Positions 1 to 9,556 of a stretch of 25,865 nucleotides of DNA are shown here, piece by piece (positions within the stretch are counted from its first letter, which is position 1; each line of letters opens with the position of its first letter). Location: contig JBEPZO010000030.1 of the NCBI GenBank assembly GCA_041640815.1, positions 1 to 25,865 on the forward strand. Reading direction: 5' to 3'. Source of the DNA: JANWZL01 sp041640815. Its GTDB lineage: Bacteria; Pseudomonadota; Gammaproteobacteria; Burkholderiales; Thiobacillaceae. The position numbers were made by a program, and so were the translations under genes. The notes beneath the pieces were generated by a model, which made no database searches, was not told where the DNA came from, and was given only the letters and a program-made list of their open reading frames with translations.

Positions 1-130
1 TGCCTTCGCGGTCCCTGAGGTCGATGAAGATCACCCCGCCGTGGTCGCGTCGGCGATGCGCCCAGCCGCACAGGGTAACTAGGGTGTCGATGTCGGCGGC
101 CGTCACGGCGCCGCAGTAATGGGTACGCAT
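1..130 (-). CDS. aspS: Aspartate-tRNA ligase, N-terminal fragment (cut by window edge)
   Basis: Only the first 43 codons are in the window. They begin MRTHYCGAVTAADIDTL and continue through CGWAHRRRDHGGVIFIDLRD, the signature start of the bacterial AspRS anticodon-binding OB-fold. The enzyme charges tRNA-Asp with aspartate in the cytoplasm. The ATG at 128-130 has a weak AGGA about ten bases upstream. The gene lies 28 bases downstream of the DUF502 gene on the same strand, so the two are probably co-transcribed. The catalytic domain lies beyond the left edge and cannot be judged. Discriminating and non-discriminating AspRS cannot be told apart from this fragment. Confidence 0.95.
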   Translation of the reverse strand, partial: MRTHYCGAVTAADIDTLVTLCGWAHRRRDHGGVIFIDLRDREG

Positions 131-158
131 GTTCTGGCTATCCTGAGAGTTATGGCGA

Positions 159-791
159 TCAATCGCCGGGATAATGGTTGGCCACGACGCGCGGCGGGGG
201 GGCAGCCACGCCCATCGAGACGATGTACTTGAGCGCCGTATCCACCGAGACATCGAGCTCGATGGTCTGCTCGCGCCGCACGTAGAAATAGAAGCCGTTG
301 ACGGGGCTGGGGGCGGTGGGGATGAATACCGCGAGCCAATCCTCGCCGAGCCTGTCCTGCACCTCGTCGGGGACGTTGGTCTGAAACGCCAGCGACCAGG
401 CCTGCGGGTGGGGATAATGCACCAGCAAGACCTTGCGGAAGGCCTGCCCGCTGCCGGAGAGCAGGGTATCGGAGACCTGCTTGACGCTGCCGTAGATGGA
501 CTTCACCACCGGAATGCGCGCCAGCAGTCCCTCCCAGTAGGCCAGCAGCCGCTGGCCGATGAGATTGGTGCTGATCACACCGGTGATCAAGATGACCAGG
601 GCCGTGAGCACCACCCCCAGGCCAGGGATGCGCGCCCCCAGCCAGGCCTCCGGGCGCCAGGCCTCGGGCAGCAGGAGCAAGGTTTGGTCCATGGCGCCGA
701 GCAGGGCATCGAGCACCCAGATCGTGATGCCGAGCGGCACCCAGAGCAGCAGGCCGGTGATGAAGTAGCGCCGAAGCGGGGCCATGACCAT
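159..791 (-). CDS. DUF502 family inner-membrane protein
   Basis: This protein of about 210 residues has two hydrophobic segments near its N-terminus: RRYFITGLLLWVPLGITIWV and, around residues 50-75, GLGVVLTALVILITGVI. A soluble C-terminal part includes the run IPVVKSIYGSVKQVSDTLL. This pattern, including LLLLPEAW after the first segment, is that of the DUF502 family. The family has no established biochemical role and is often found beside aspS in betaproteobacteria. In-frame starts exist at TTG 812, ATG 791 and ATG 785. The TTG lies inside the stem of a terminator hairpin, and MAPLRRYFITG matches the usual family start, so ATG 791 or 785 is preferred. Neither has a clear ribosome-binding site. 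The gene precedes aspS by 28 bases. Family assignment is firm; function is unknown. Confidence 0.85.
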   Translation of the reverse strand: MVMAPLRRYFITGLLLWVPLGITIWVLDALLGAMDQTLLLLPEAWRPEAWLGARIPGLGVVLTALVILITGVISTNLIGQRLLAYWEGLLARIPVVKSIYGSVKQVSDTLLSGSGQAFRKVLLVHYPHPQAWSLAFQTNVPDEVQDRLGEDWLAVFIPTAPSPVNGFYFYVRREQTIELDVSVDTALKYIVSMGVAAPPPRVVANHYPGD

Positions 792-798
792 GAGCGAG

Positions 799-832
799 AA
801 AAAATCGGGCAAACGCGCAAGGCGTTTGCCCG
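799..832 (-). terminator. Intrinsic terminator between FmdB and DUF502 genes
   Basis: On the minus strand a perfect 11-bp stem, CGGGCAAACGC paired with GCGTTTGCCCG (806-816 with 822-832), encloses a 5-base loop. It is followed after one base by six T (799-804). This is a textbook Rho-independent terminator 22 bases after the FmdB stop codon. It ends 8 bases before the ATG at 791, so it also forms the immediate leader of the DUF502-aspS genes. Confidence 0.85.
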
Positions 833-853
833 ACGGATTGCGCGTGGAAAAGC

Positions 854-1111
854 TCAGGCCGCGCAGGCGGGGCAGCCGCCGGCCCCACAGGCTGGCGCCG
901 GGGCCTCTTCCTTCTTCGCCGCTGACGAGCCGCCCTTGAAATCGGTGACGTACCAGCCCGTGCCCTTGAGCTGGAAACCGGCGGCGGTGAGCTGCTTGGC
1001 AAAGCTCGGCTTGCCGCAGGCGGGGCAGTTGGTCAACGGCGCATCGCTGACCTTCTGCATGACGTCTTGCTCAAAACCGCAGTCGGCGCACTTGTAGGCG
1101 TAGATCGGCAT
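854..1111 (-). CDS. FmdB-family zinc-ribbon protein
   Basis: This small 85-residue protein starts MPIYAYKCADCGFEQDVMQK, the family hallmark. Zinc-ribbon cysteines sit at 8, 11, 29 and 32 (CADC and CPAC). A lysine- and alanine-rich linker leads to a second cysteine cluster at the C-terminus (ACGAGGCPACAA). The family (FmdB / CxxC_CxxC_SSSS type) is a putative regulatory or metal-binding protein; no reaction is established. The ATG at 1109-1111 is chosen over an earlier in-frame start because GGAGGT lies five bases upstream. A good extended -10 promoter sits about 30 bases further up. Its position ahead of DUF502 and aspS is conserved in betaproteobacteria, but here a terminator separates it from them. 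Confidence 0.9.
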   Translation of the reverse strand: MPIYAYKCADCGFEQDVMQKVSDAPLTNCPACGKPSFAKQLTAAGFQLKGTGWYVTDFKGGSSAAKKEEAPAPACGAGGCPACAA

Positions 1112-1458
1112 GTTGACCTCCAAAGAAGCGAATGTTACGGAAATTATATCAACGATTTCCGATATTTAGCCAATGCCGAGAATATCAAGCCCGTATGTTG
1201 CCGCCACGCGAGATGGGGCAGCGCGTGCACCTACCCGCGCCCGCGTGCGTGCGTTCGGGCGAGCTGGCGCATACAGACAGCGTTGCGCCAGCTTAAAAAG
1301 GCAACTGCAAACCGTGGGAGCTCAGCAGCCAGGCGCGTGTGAGGAGGGCAGCGTCAATGGCTCAGGCAAAAGCCGTAGCGTGATAGAGGGGATTCTGCGC
1401 CAAAGCTCACGGTGATGAGGGTTCGAATCTCGACCGCCTGTGGGAAAGATGCAGGCAG
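1112..1458. other. Gene-free gap with one strong hairpin
   Basis: No convincing gene lies in these 347 bases between the acyl-ligase stop and the FmdB start. Reading frames here are short and unlike known proteins. The gap holds the FmdB promoter (1142-1150). It also holds a perfect 10-bp inverted repeat, AGCTGGCGCA with TGCGCCAGCT (1262-1271 with 1284-1293), around a 12-base loop. On neither strand is the hairpin followed by a T-run, so it is not a standard intrinsic terminator. It may help end or stabilise the transcript coming from the ligase gene. Confidence 0.5.
1142..1150 (-). promoter_or_regulatory. Extended -10 promoter for the FmdB gene
   Basis: Reading the minus strand, TGATATAAT combines a consensus TATAAT box (1142-1147) with an upstream TG (extended -10). 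A TTGGCT hexamer 19 bases upstream could act as a weak -35. Transcription would start near 1135, giving a leader of about 25 bases that contains the GGAGGT ribosome-binding site. Confidence 0.65.
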
Positions 1459-3003
1459 CTATTCCCGCAACGCATGTTCACGCAGCTGCTGATAATCCAC
1501 CTTGCCCGTGCTGAGCAGGGGCAGGCGCTCCCGGTATGCGATCCGGCGCGGCAGGCAGATCTCCGGCGCTCCCATCTGCTGGGCAGCAGCGGCGAGACGT
1601 TCACGCGTCAGCGTGGCATCGGTGGTGTACAGCACGATGGCCTCGCCGCGGCCCAAATCCGGTACCGCCAGGCTGGCATGCTGGGCCTCGCACGATGCGG
1701 CGCGGGCGATGGCCTCGGTGAGATCGAGGCAGACCTGCTCACCCGCCACCTTGGCGAAACGCTTCAGGCGTCCGTGGATGATGAGATAGCCATCGGCATC
1801 GATTTCCACCACATCGCCGGTGTCATGCCAGCCATCGCCGGCGGCGGAGCGTGGCGGCTCGAGGATCCCAGGCGCCTCGGGGCGATAGTAACCGGACATC
1901 AGGTTGGGGCCGCGCAGGTGCAACACCCCGCCCTTGGCGATGCCCGCCACCGGCAGCACGCGCGCCTCGATACCGGGCAAAAGGCGCCCGACGGTGCCGG
2001 GACGGTTGCTGTCGGGCAGGTTCACCGCCACCACCGGGGCCATCTCCGTCATGCCGTAGCCTTCCAAGATGTCGATGCCAAAGCGCGCACGCCAGGTCTC
2101 GCGCACCGGCGCGGCCAGTTTCTCCGCCCCAGCCACCACGTACTTGAGGCCCTTGAGGTCTTCCGGCCTAGCATGGCGGGCGTAATGGTGCAAGAAGGTG
2201 CTGGTTGAAAACAGGGTATTACACCCCTTGTCGCGGATGAGCTCAGGGATCACCTTGTAGTGCAAAGGCGACGTGTAGAGGACGAGGCGGGCGCCGCTGA
2301 CCAGCGGCAGCAGGGTGCCGGCGGTGAGCCCGAAGCTGTGGAAGATGGGCAGGCAATTGAGGATGCAGTCTCCGGGGCCGAAAGGAAAGATCTGCTGGAT
2401 CTGGGCGACATTCGCGAGCAAGGCCCGGTGCGAGAGCACCACGCCCTTGGGATGCCCCTCGGTGCCGGAGGTAAACAGCACGACCGCCGCTGCCTCTGGA
2501 TCGGGCGGCGGGACCACGCGTTCGGGGCGCCACAAGGCGTAAGCCAGCCATAGCTTGTCAGCGAGCGTAAACTGGCGGTGCAAGTCCTCCAGATAATATA
2601 GCGCCACGCCGCGCAGCGCCTGGGCCTGTTCAGTAAGCTGGGCCTTTTCCAGGAAGGTGCGGCTGGAGACGATGGTGCGCACGCCGGCCACGCGGCAGGC
2701 GCGCTGTATCCCCTCGGCGCCGGCAGTGTAGTTGAGCATGCAGGGCACGCGTCGCTGGCTGGATAAGCCGATCAGGAGCATCACGCTGGCGGCCACATTG
2801 GGCAGCAAGACGCCGACGTGCTCCCCTGGCTCGGTCAAGCGGACGCCCAGGCGCCCCAAGGCCAGGGCCATCTTGAGCAGGTCGCCGTAGCCATAGCTAC
2901 CCGGCACGGGGTCTTGCCACTGACCGGGTGTGCGGCGACCGAAGCGGCGGCTGGCCTCCACCAGGGCGTGGAATAAACCAGTTGCTGCGAGGTCTGATGT
3001 CAC
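1459..3003 (-). CDS. Acyl-CoA/acyl-ACP synthetase, like the C-terminal half of Aas
   Basis: This 514-residue member of the ANL (AMP-forming adenylate) superfamily should activate a fatty acid with ATP to an acyl-adenylate and pass it to CoA or ACP. The P-loop VLFTSGTEGHPKG is at about 175-187. The A5 motif YGMTE is at 316-320, the WHDTGD motif at 392-397, and the C-terminal catalytic lysine is K501 in LPLLSTGKVDY. The stretches FHSFGLTAGTLLPL, SPLHYKVIPELI and YVVAGAEKL closely resemble the synthetase half of the two-domain protein Aas (2-acylglycerophosphoethanolamine acyltransferase/acyl-ACP synthetase). The N-terminal PlsC-like acyltransferase of Aas is absent. The start is GTG 3003, six bases after the upstream stop with AAGG before it, so translation is probably coupled. 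Exact substrate is unknown. Confidence 0.85.
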   Translation of the reverse strand: MTSDLAATGLFHALVEASRRFGRRTPGQWQDPVPGSYGYGDLLKMALALGRLGVRLTEPGEHVGVLLPNVAASVMLLIGLSSQRRVPCMLNYTAGAEGIQRACRVAGVRTIVSSRTFLEKAQLTEQAQALRGVALYYLEDLHRQFTLADKLWLAYALWRPERVVPPPDPEAAAVVLFTSGTEGHPKGVVLSHRALLANVAQIQQIFPFGPGDCILNCLPIFHSFGLTAGTLLPLVSGARLVLYTSPLHYKVIPELIRDKGCNTLFSTSTFLHHYARHARPEDLKGLKYVVAGAEKLAAPVRETWRARFGIDILEGYGMTEMAPVVAVNLPDSNRPGTVGRLLPGIEARVLPVAGIAKGGVLHLRGPNLMSGYYRPEAPGILEPPRSAAGDGWHDTGDVVEIDADGYLIIHGRLKRFAKVAGEQVCLDLTEAIARAASCEAQHASLAVPDLGRGEAIVLYTTDATLTRERLAAAAQQMGAPEICLPRRIAYRERLPLLSTGKVDYQQLREHALRE

Positions 3004-3009
3004 TACGCC

Positions 3010-3990
3010 TTAGAGCTGCAGCCAACGCCCGGCCTCACGCAGGCGATCGGCCACAGATAGGAGTTCTGGCTGCGGATGGCAGTGCACCATCACCACCGTC
3101 CACCGCCGGCGGTCACGGCCATAGAGGTCGGTGAAGTCGATGCTGTGGGTATTGGTCTCGCTGCCATCGGTGCGCAGGATACCCATCGGATCAAGTCGCA
3201 ATGTCACACGCTCCAGTCGGAGATAGGATTCCGGGTTAAGTAAGATGGCATCGAAATCGTCGGCTAAGTGACGCAAATCTGTCGCTTGCGTGGCGGTGAT
3301 CACCTTCGCCAGCAGGGCGTCGAGCTGTTGCTGTAGGATTGGGCGGCTTATAGCATCGGCATTGCGCAACTTGGCTACGAGATAATCCTTTTGCCTGAGC
3401 AAATTCGCTTTGGTACATAGCCTCTCGTTCACCCGGTCGATCACGCGCTGGATGAGACTGTCAAAGAGGCTCCAGACAAGTTGCTGCCTTGCCTCGGCCT
3501 CGGTAGGAGCTAGGCCGGTCAGGGTGTGATCGGTGAAATAAACAACTTGCTGCGCGACCTCCCGGCGCAAAATCTCACCCTGCAGCTCCATACCAAAGGT
3601 GGTCTTCTCCCGCCGGCGCATACCCATCAAAGCATAGGCGTCATTTCCAGGCCCACCTGGCCGGCGGGCGTATTCGTGCATGGCATGGCTCATGTATAGT
3701 GCGCGCTGCATCTCCTCAGGGCTAGAGAACAATGCATGCACGAATGGGTCTCGACCGAACTGCTCGAGACTCATCTCGATTGGGCCGGGAATGTCCTCGG
3801 CCAGCCTCTGCGCATGTTCGAGCGCTCGCGCTATCGGCTTCCTATAACGCGCCGGATAGTCCCTCAGCTGGCGTAGCCTGGGCTCCACCCGCATAACAGC
3901 ACGCTCGATCGCCTGTTCGAGCAGCTCTGTCTGCGACGTCGCAGGGCGGTTGACGCGCTCGAGTAGTCGTGAGAGCAAGCCGTTTGCCAT
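3010..3990 (-). CDS. Uncharacterised soluble protein between ssb and the acyl ligase
   Basis: I do not recognise this protein (326 residues from ATG 3990). It has no signal peptide or membrane span and looks largely helical and charged, with stretches such as RQLRDYPARYRKPIARALEHAQRL and RQKDYLVAKLRNADAISR. The C-terminal part (about 260-326) is richer in beta-type residues and ends WTVVMVHCHPQPELLSVADR. Only two cysteines are evident and no catalytic motif is obvious. An earlier in-frame TTG at 4020 would add ten residues; neither start has a clear ribosome-binding site. The stop lies six bases before the acyl-ligase start and the gene begins 36 bases after the ssb stop, so the three genes probably form one transcript. 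Base usage is like that of its neighbours. Whether it acts with the ligase in lipid metabolism is only a guess from position. Confidence 0.75.
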   Translation of the reverse strand: MANGLLSRLLERVNRPATSQTELLEQAIERAVMRVEPRLRQLRDYPARYRKPIARALEHAQRLAEDIPGPIEMSLEQFGRDPFVHALFSSPEEMQRALYMSHAMHEYARRPGGPGNDAYALMGMRRREKTTFGMELQGEILRREVAQQVVYFTDHTLTGLAPTEAEARQQLVWSLFDSLIQRVIDRVNERLCTKANLLRQKDYLVAKLRNADAISRPILQQQLDALLAKVITATQATDLRHLADDFDAILLNPESYLRLERVTLRLDPMGILRTDGSETNTHSIDFTDLYGRDRRRWTVVMVHCHPQPELLSVADRLREAGRWLQL

Positions 3991-4026
3991 GGCGGTAAGC
4001 GGCACCACGGCACCGCTCAAGAAGAA

Positions 4027-4479
4027 TTAGAACGGGATGTCGTCATCCAGATCCGCAAAGCTGGTTGCTGCGCGCGTGCCGCTGCCGGCCTCGGGCGCGC
4101 GCCCGGTCTCCTCGCGCGCCTCGGCAAAGTCCACCGTGCCGCCGCCAGCGCGGCCGCCCAGCATCTGCATGCGGTCGCCGCGGATCTCGGTGGTATAGCG
4201 GTCTTGGCCGTCCTTGTCCTGCCACTTGCGCGTGCGCAGGCTGCCTTCGACGTACACTTGGCTACCCTTTTTCAGGTATTGGCCACAGATTTCCGCCTGT
4301 CGGCCAAAAAAGACCACCCGGTGCCACTCGGTGGCCTCCTGCTTTTCACCGTTCTTGTCCTTCCAGGTCTCGGTGGTGGCGATGGACAAAGTGGCGATGG
4401 CGTCGCCGCTGGGCATGTAACGCACCTCGGGGTCGCGCCCCAAGTTGCCGATCAGGATGACCTTGTTCACAGAAGCCAT
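4027..4479 (-). CDS. ssb: Single-stranded DNA-binding protein
   Basis: This 150-residue protein binds single-stranded DNA as a tetramer during replication, recombination and repair. The OB-fold runs from MASVNKVILIGNLGRDPE through TTEIRGDRMQMLGG (about residues 1-110). Family features include WHRVVFFGRQAE, YLKKGSQVYVEG and the aromatic residues of TETWKDK. A short flexible linker leads to the acidic tail DLDDDIPF, which recruits partner proteins and is intact. The ATG at 4477-4479 follows a strong GGGGGAG about eight bases upstream. A TATAAT box lies 35 bases upstream. The nearby divergent uvrA and intervening transporter gene match the conserved betaproteobacterial arrangement. Confidence 0.98.
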   Translation of the reverse strand: MASVNKVILIGNLGRDPEVRYMPSGDAIATLSIATTETWKDKNGEKQEATEWHRVVFFGRQAEICGQYLKKGSQVYVEGSLRTRKWQDKDGQDRYTTEIRGDRMQMLGGRAGGGTVDFAEAREETGRAPEAGSGTRAATSFADLDDDIPF

Positions 4480-4514
4480 GTTCGTCTCCCCCGCCGCGTA
4501 ATCGATCAGGCACG

Positions 4515-4520
4515 ATTATA
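4515..4520 (-). promoter_or_regulatory. Likely -10 box of the ssb promoter
   Basis: A perfect TATAAT on the minus strand lies 35 bases upstream of the ssb start codon, in the 70-base gap after the transporter gene. No good -35 hexamer is visible at the expected distance, and no LexA-type CTGT-N8-ACAG operator is present. Confidence 0.55.
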
Positions 4521-4549
4521 CGGTGTGGCCGCACGCAGCAGCTGCCCTC

Positions 4550-5947
4550 TCATCCGCGCTCACCGTAGAGGACATGCCGCACCCCCTCTTCGTCCCAGCC
4601 GGTCTGGCTCACCTTGAGCATCACCGTGCCCTCTTGCGGTAGCACGCTCACCGCCTCCACACCCGCGAACACGGCCAGCCGCGTCGCCAGGCGCCGGGCC
4701 TCCATCTCGTCCAGGGGGCCGATGTGCAGCAGCTGCGTCTTGACGCGTGGCGGCGGCGTCATGCCCCAGGCCAGCCACAACCAGATCGTCATCAGGGCCG
4801 CGCAGAACAGGAACACGGCGTCGAAACCGAGATGCTGCGCTAGCCAGCCGCCGGCCAGGCCACCGAAAAACAGCCCTAAGGCCTGGGCGGTATTGTACAC
4901 CCCCATGGCGGTGCCCTTGGCCTCGGGGGGAGCGAACTTGGAGATCAGCGAGGGCAGCGTCGCCTCCAGGATGTTGAAGGCCGTAAAATAGGCCAGCAAG
5001 GCAAGCACGATGCCCCAGAAATGGGCGAGCGTGAACGCCAGCGCCACCTGGGTCGCGAGCATCAGCGCCACGGCGGCGACGAAGACCTGTTTTAAGCGCC
5101 CGTGCCGTTCGCCGTAGATGACCGCCGGCACCAAAAAGACGAAGGACAGCAGCAACACCGGTAGATACACCTGCCAATGGTGCTCGACGTCCAGATTGCC
5201 CGCACGCGCGAGCGCAAAAGGCACGACCACGAACAGCGCCATCTGTGCCGCGTGCAGGGCGAAGATGCCCCAATTCAGGCGTCTCAGTTCCCTGTGCCCG
5301 AACACATCCTTAAGGCGCGCCGGGTTTGCCTCGGCATCGGAGTGGAAGGCCGTCAGTCCCGCATTGGGGGTGTAGTAGCGGACGACGACGATGGCCAACA
5401 GGGAGAGGATGCCGGTGGCGAAAAACATGCCCGGCACGCCGATTAAGCGGTAGACCACAGGCCCCGCGGCAAGCGAAAAGGCAAACGCGAGGCCGATGGT
5501 GCTGCCGATCACCGCCATGGCCTGGGTGCGTTTTTCGTCGCGCGTGAGATCGGCCAGCAGCGCGGTCACCGCCGCCGAGATGGCGCCCGCGCCCTGCAGG
5601 GCCCGGCCGAAGATGACCCAGTAGATGTCCGGCGCCCAGGCCGCCAGGAAACTGCCGAGGGCGAAGATCAGGAGGCCGGCGATAATCACCGGCTTGCGTC
5701 CGAGAACATCGGAGGCCATGCCGAAGGGGATCATCAGCGCGGCCTGCGTGAGGCCGTAGATACCCAAGGCTAGACCGACCAAGCTGTGATCGTCGCCCCC
5801 GGGCAAGGTTTCGGCGTAGTGGGCGAAGACCGGCAGGATCAGGAACATGCCCAGCATGCGCAACCCGAACACGCCGGCCAAGGACACCGTGGCGCGGCGC
5901 TCGGCAGGGGTCATGGGGAGGTGGGAGGTGGTGGCAACGGCTGACAT
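4550..5947 (-). CDS. yajR: YajR-like major facilitator transporter with C-terminal YAM domain
   Basis: This is an inner-membrane MFS exporter of about 465 residues. The N-terminus MTPAERRATVSLAGVFGLRM, followed by LGMFLILPVFAHY, closely parallels E. coli YajR. So do IYGLTQAALMIPFG, the motif-A loop GMASDVLGRKP, the GRALQGAGAISAAVTALLAD segment and TAMGVYNTAQALG. Twelve membrane helices are expected. After the last helix a soluble tail of about 60 residues (LLHIGPLDEMEARRLATRLA to the end) matches the ferredoxin-like YAM domain that distinguishes YajR. The natural substrate is unknown. ATG 5947 is preferred; ATG 5914 is possible, and in-frame starts as far as 6037 would add a non-family N-terminus. 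The gene is divergent from uvrA and upstream of ssb. Confidence 0.88.
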   Translation of the reverse strand: MSAVATTSHLPMTPAERRATVSLAGVFGLRMLGMFLILPVFAHYAETLPGGDDHSLVGLALGIYGLTQAALMIPFGMASDVLGRKPVIIAGLLIFALGSFLAAWAPDIYWVIFGRALQGAGAISAAVTALLADLTRDEKRTQAMAVIGSTIGLAFAFSLAAGPVVYRLIGVPGMFFATGILSLLAIVVVRYYTPNAGLTAFHSDAEANPARLKDVFGHRELRRLNWGIFALHAAQMALFVVVPFALARAGNLDVEHHWQVYLPVLLLSFVFLVPAVIYGERHGRLKQVFVAAVALMLATQVALAFTLAHFWGIVLALLAYFTAFNILEATLPSLISKFAPPEAKGTAMGVYNTAQALGLFFGGLAGGWLAQHLGFDAVFLFCAALMTIWLWLAWGMTPPPRVKTQLLHIGPLDEMEARRLATRLAVFAGVEAVSVLPQEGTVMLKVSQTGWDEEGVRHVLYGERG

Positions 5948-6354
5948 GGTCGCTGGCAAAGGGCTGCGTGCTGCAACGGATGCGAAACTTTCGACCCCAG
6001 AATTTTCCATGAAGGCGCAGCAAGACGCGAGGCGCATGAGCGAGGCCGCCTCGAGCGAGACGGTCGCAGCCGAGGTTTGAACAGCTGGCCGAAAAGATGG
6101 GCCCGAGAGGGCCGGGGAGCGGCGTGCGGGGGCCGCGTAAGCAAGAGCGCCTCAACACAGGCAGGGACGAACATCATCAGGTCAAAGGGCCACCAAGGCA
6201 CGAACCGGTCCAACCCCTGTTCCTGCCCCCCTCGTGTGGCTGACGTTGCTGATCGAAGGAGAGCGCCCGGCGGCGGCAAAGCTTAGGCAGCGCCCACCTC
6301 GCGCGGAGCGCGATGCCTGCGAGCGCCCGATGGCGGGCGCAAGAAACTGAGCGT
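5948..6354. other. Gap between divergent transporter and uvrA genes, no gene seen
   Basis: The open frames in this stretch, on both strands, are proline- and arginine-rich and resemble no family, so I see no supported gene. A 7-bp hairpin, GCGCCCG with CGGGCGC (6323-6329 with 6334-6340), sits just ahead of the uvrA promoter and has no T-run after it. No clear promoter for the transporter gene was found. Confidence 0.5.
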
Positions 6355-6384
6355 TTGAGTCAGCTGCCGGAACGCGCATATGAT
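6355..6384 (+). promoter_or_regulatory. Likely sigma-70 promoter of uvrA
   Basis: TTGAGT (6355-6360) and TATGAT (6379-6384) are separated by 18 bases. They match the -35 and -10 consensus at four and five of six positions. Transcription would begin near 6391, about 20 bases before the uvrA start codon. No canonical LexA box overlaps it, so SOS control is not evident from this sequence. Confidence 0.6.
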
Positions 6385-6411
6385 TTACGGTTTGACTGCC
6401 ATCGCCCGATC

Positions 6412-9234
<2,823 letters not shown>

Positions 9235-9303
9235 TTTAAACCCTCCTATTCGATCGCCTTTTGCTCCATTCTTGCATTGTTGGCATTGGTTGACTTCAGC
9301 GGG

Positions 9304-9347
9304 CTACTGTACGGTCTCTTTGAGCTGTTCCAGGATCGGGGGGTTTT
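9304..9347 (-). pseudogene. Extra acs 3' tail, distal copy
   Basis: Read on the minus strand, the fragment encodes NPPILEQLKETVQ and then TAG, against NPAILEQLKETVQ and TAG in acs. Within the last eleven codons three codons differ synonymously (Leu, Lys, Val) and one changes Ala to Pro. The sequence after the stop, CCCGCTGAAGTCAACC, also resembles the acs flank. Upstream similarity to acs ends at the AAAACCC block, where the palindromic element takes over. It lacks a start codon and is not expected to be translated. Confidence 0.85.
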
Positions 9348-9410
9348 GGCTTCGGCCGCCCGCTGGCGCGGGCTTAACCTGCCTGACGGCAGGTTAGCCT
9401 ACGCCGAAAT
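9341..9410. repeat. Palindromic element, distal copy
   Basis: This segment of about 70 bases holds two hairpins. GCCCGC with GCGGGC (9358-9363 with 9368-9373) encloses TGGC. TAACCTGCC with GGCAGGTTA (9375-9383 with 9388-9396) encloses TGAC. Its ends, GGGTTTTGGC and GCCGAAAT, form an imperfect terminal inverted repeat. It shares layout and most sequence with the element at 9484-9556, but the stem bases differ in a compensated way, so the fold is kept. It could be a small non-autonomous mobile element or a transcription barrier between uvrA and acs. The family was not recognised. Confidence 0.75.
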
Positions 9411-9447
9411 CTCGCGTCTGGTGACTTCGGCTCAGAGTCGGCCGACT

Positions 9448-9490
9448 TTACTGGACCGTCTCTTTCAATTGCTCGAGTATCGCGGGTTTT
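9448..9490 (-). pseudogene. Extra acs 3' tail, middle copy
   Basis: On the minus strand this encodes PAILEQLKETVQ and then TAA. Against acs, eight of the last eleven codons and the stop differ, yet every difference is synonymous. Examples are TTG to CTC, CTC to TTG, CAG to CAA and GAA to GAG. One base is missing next to AAAACCC. Such a pattern cannot arise by neutral decay of a dead copy; the sequence diverged while part of a working gene. It is out of frame with acs and has no start codon. Confidence 0.85.
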
Positions 9491-9556
9491 GGCTCCGGCC
9501 GGCCCTGCGGGCCTTAACGTCTGCCTGGCGGCAGACGTTAGCCTACGCCGAAACCC
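9484..9556. repeat. Palindromic element, proximal copy
   Basis: This 73-base segment is bounded by GGGTTTTGGC and GCCGAAACCC, an imperfect inverted repeat. Inside are GGCCC with GGGCC (9501-9505 with 9509-9513) around TGC, and an 11-bp perfect stem, TAACGTCTGCC with GGCAGACGTTA (9515-9525 with 9530-9540), around TGGC. The motif GCCTACGCCGAAA at its right end is shared exactly with the distal copy. It lies directly upstream (in acs orientation) of the middle acs tail. No T-run follows either hairpin, so it is not a classical terminator. Confidence 0.75.

Noticed and set aside
174..1097. Long plus-strand open frame antisense to DUF502 and FmdB
   Set aside because: It has low-complexity GC-driven composition and lies fully opposite two well-supported genes.
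1361..1372. CTCAGGCAAAAG, like part of a glycine riboswitch
   Set aside because: The other conserved aptamer segments are missing and no plus-strand gene follows for it to control.
1419..1429. GGGTTCGAATC, identical to a tRNA T-arm core
   Set aside because: The T-stem pairs at only three of five positions, no acceptor or anticodon stem fits upstream, and there is no CCA. It is too short to call a tRNA remnant or attachment site.
5911..6279. Minus-strand open frame of 122 codons upstream of the transporter
   Set aside because: It overlaps the transporter's N-terminus in another frame, is rich in Pro, Arg and Ser, and matches no family; it is a GC-rich chance frame.
6347..6363. CTG and CAG half-sites near the uvrA promoter, like a LexA box
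   Set aside because: The spacing is 11 bases instead of 10 and the flanking T and A of CTGT-N8-ACAG are absent.
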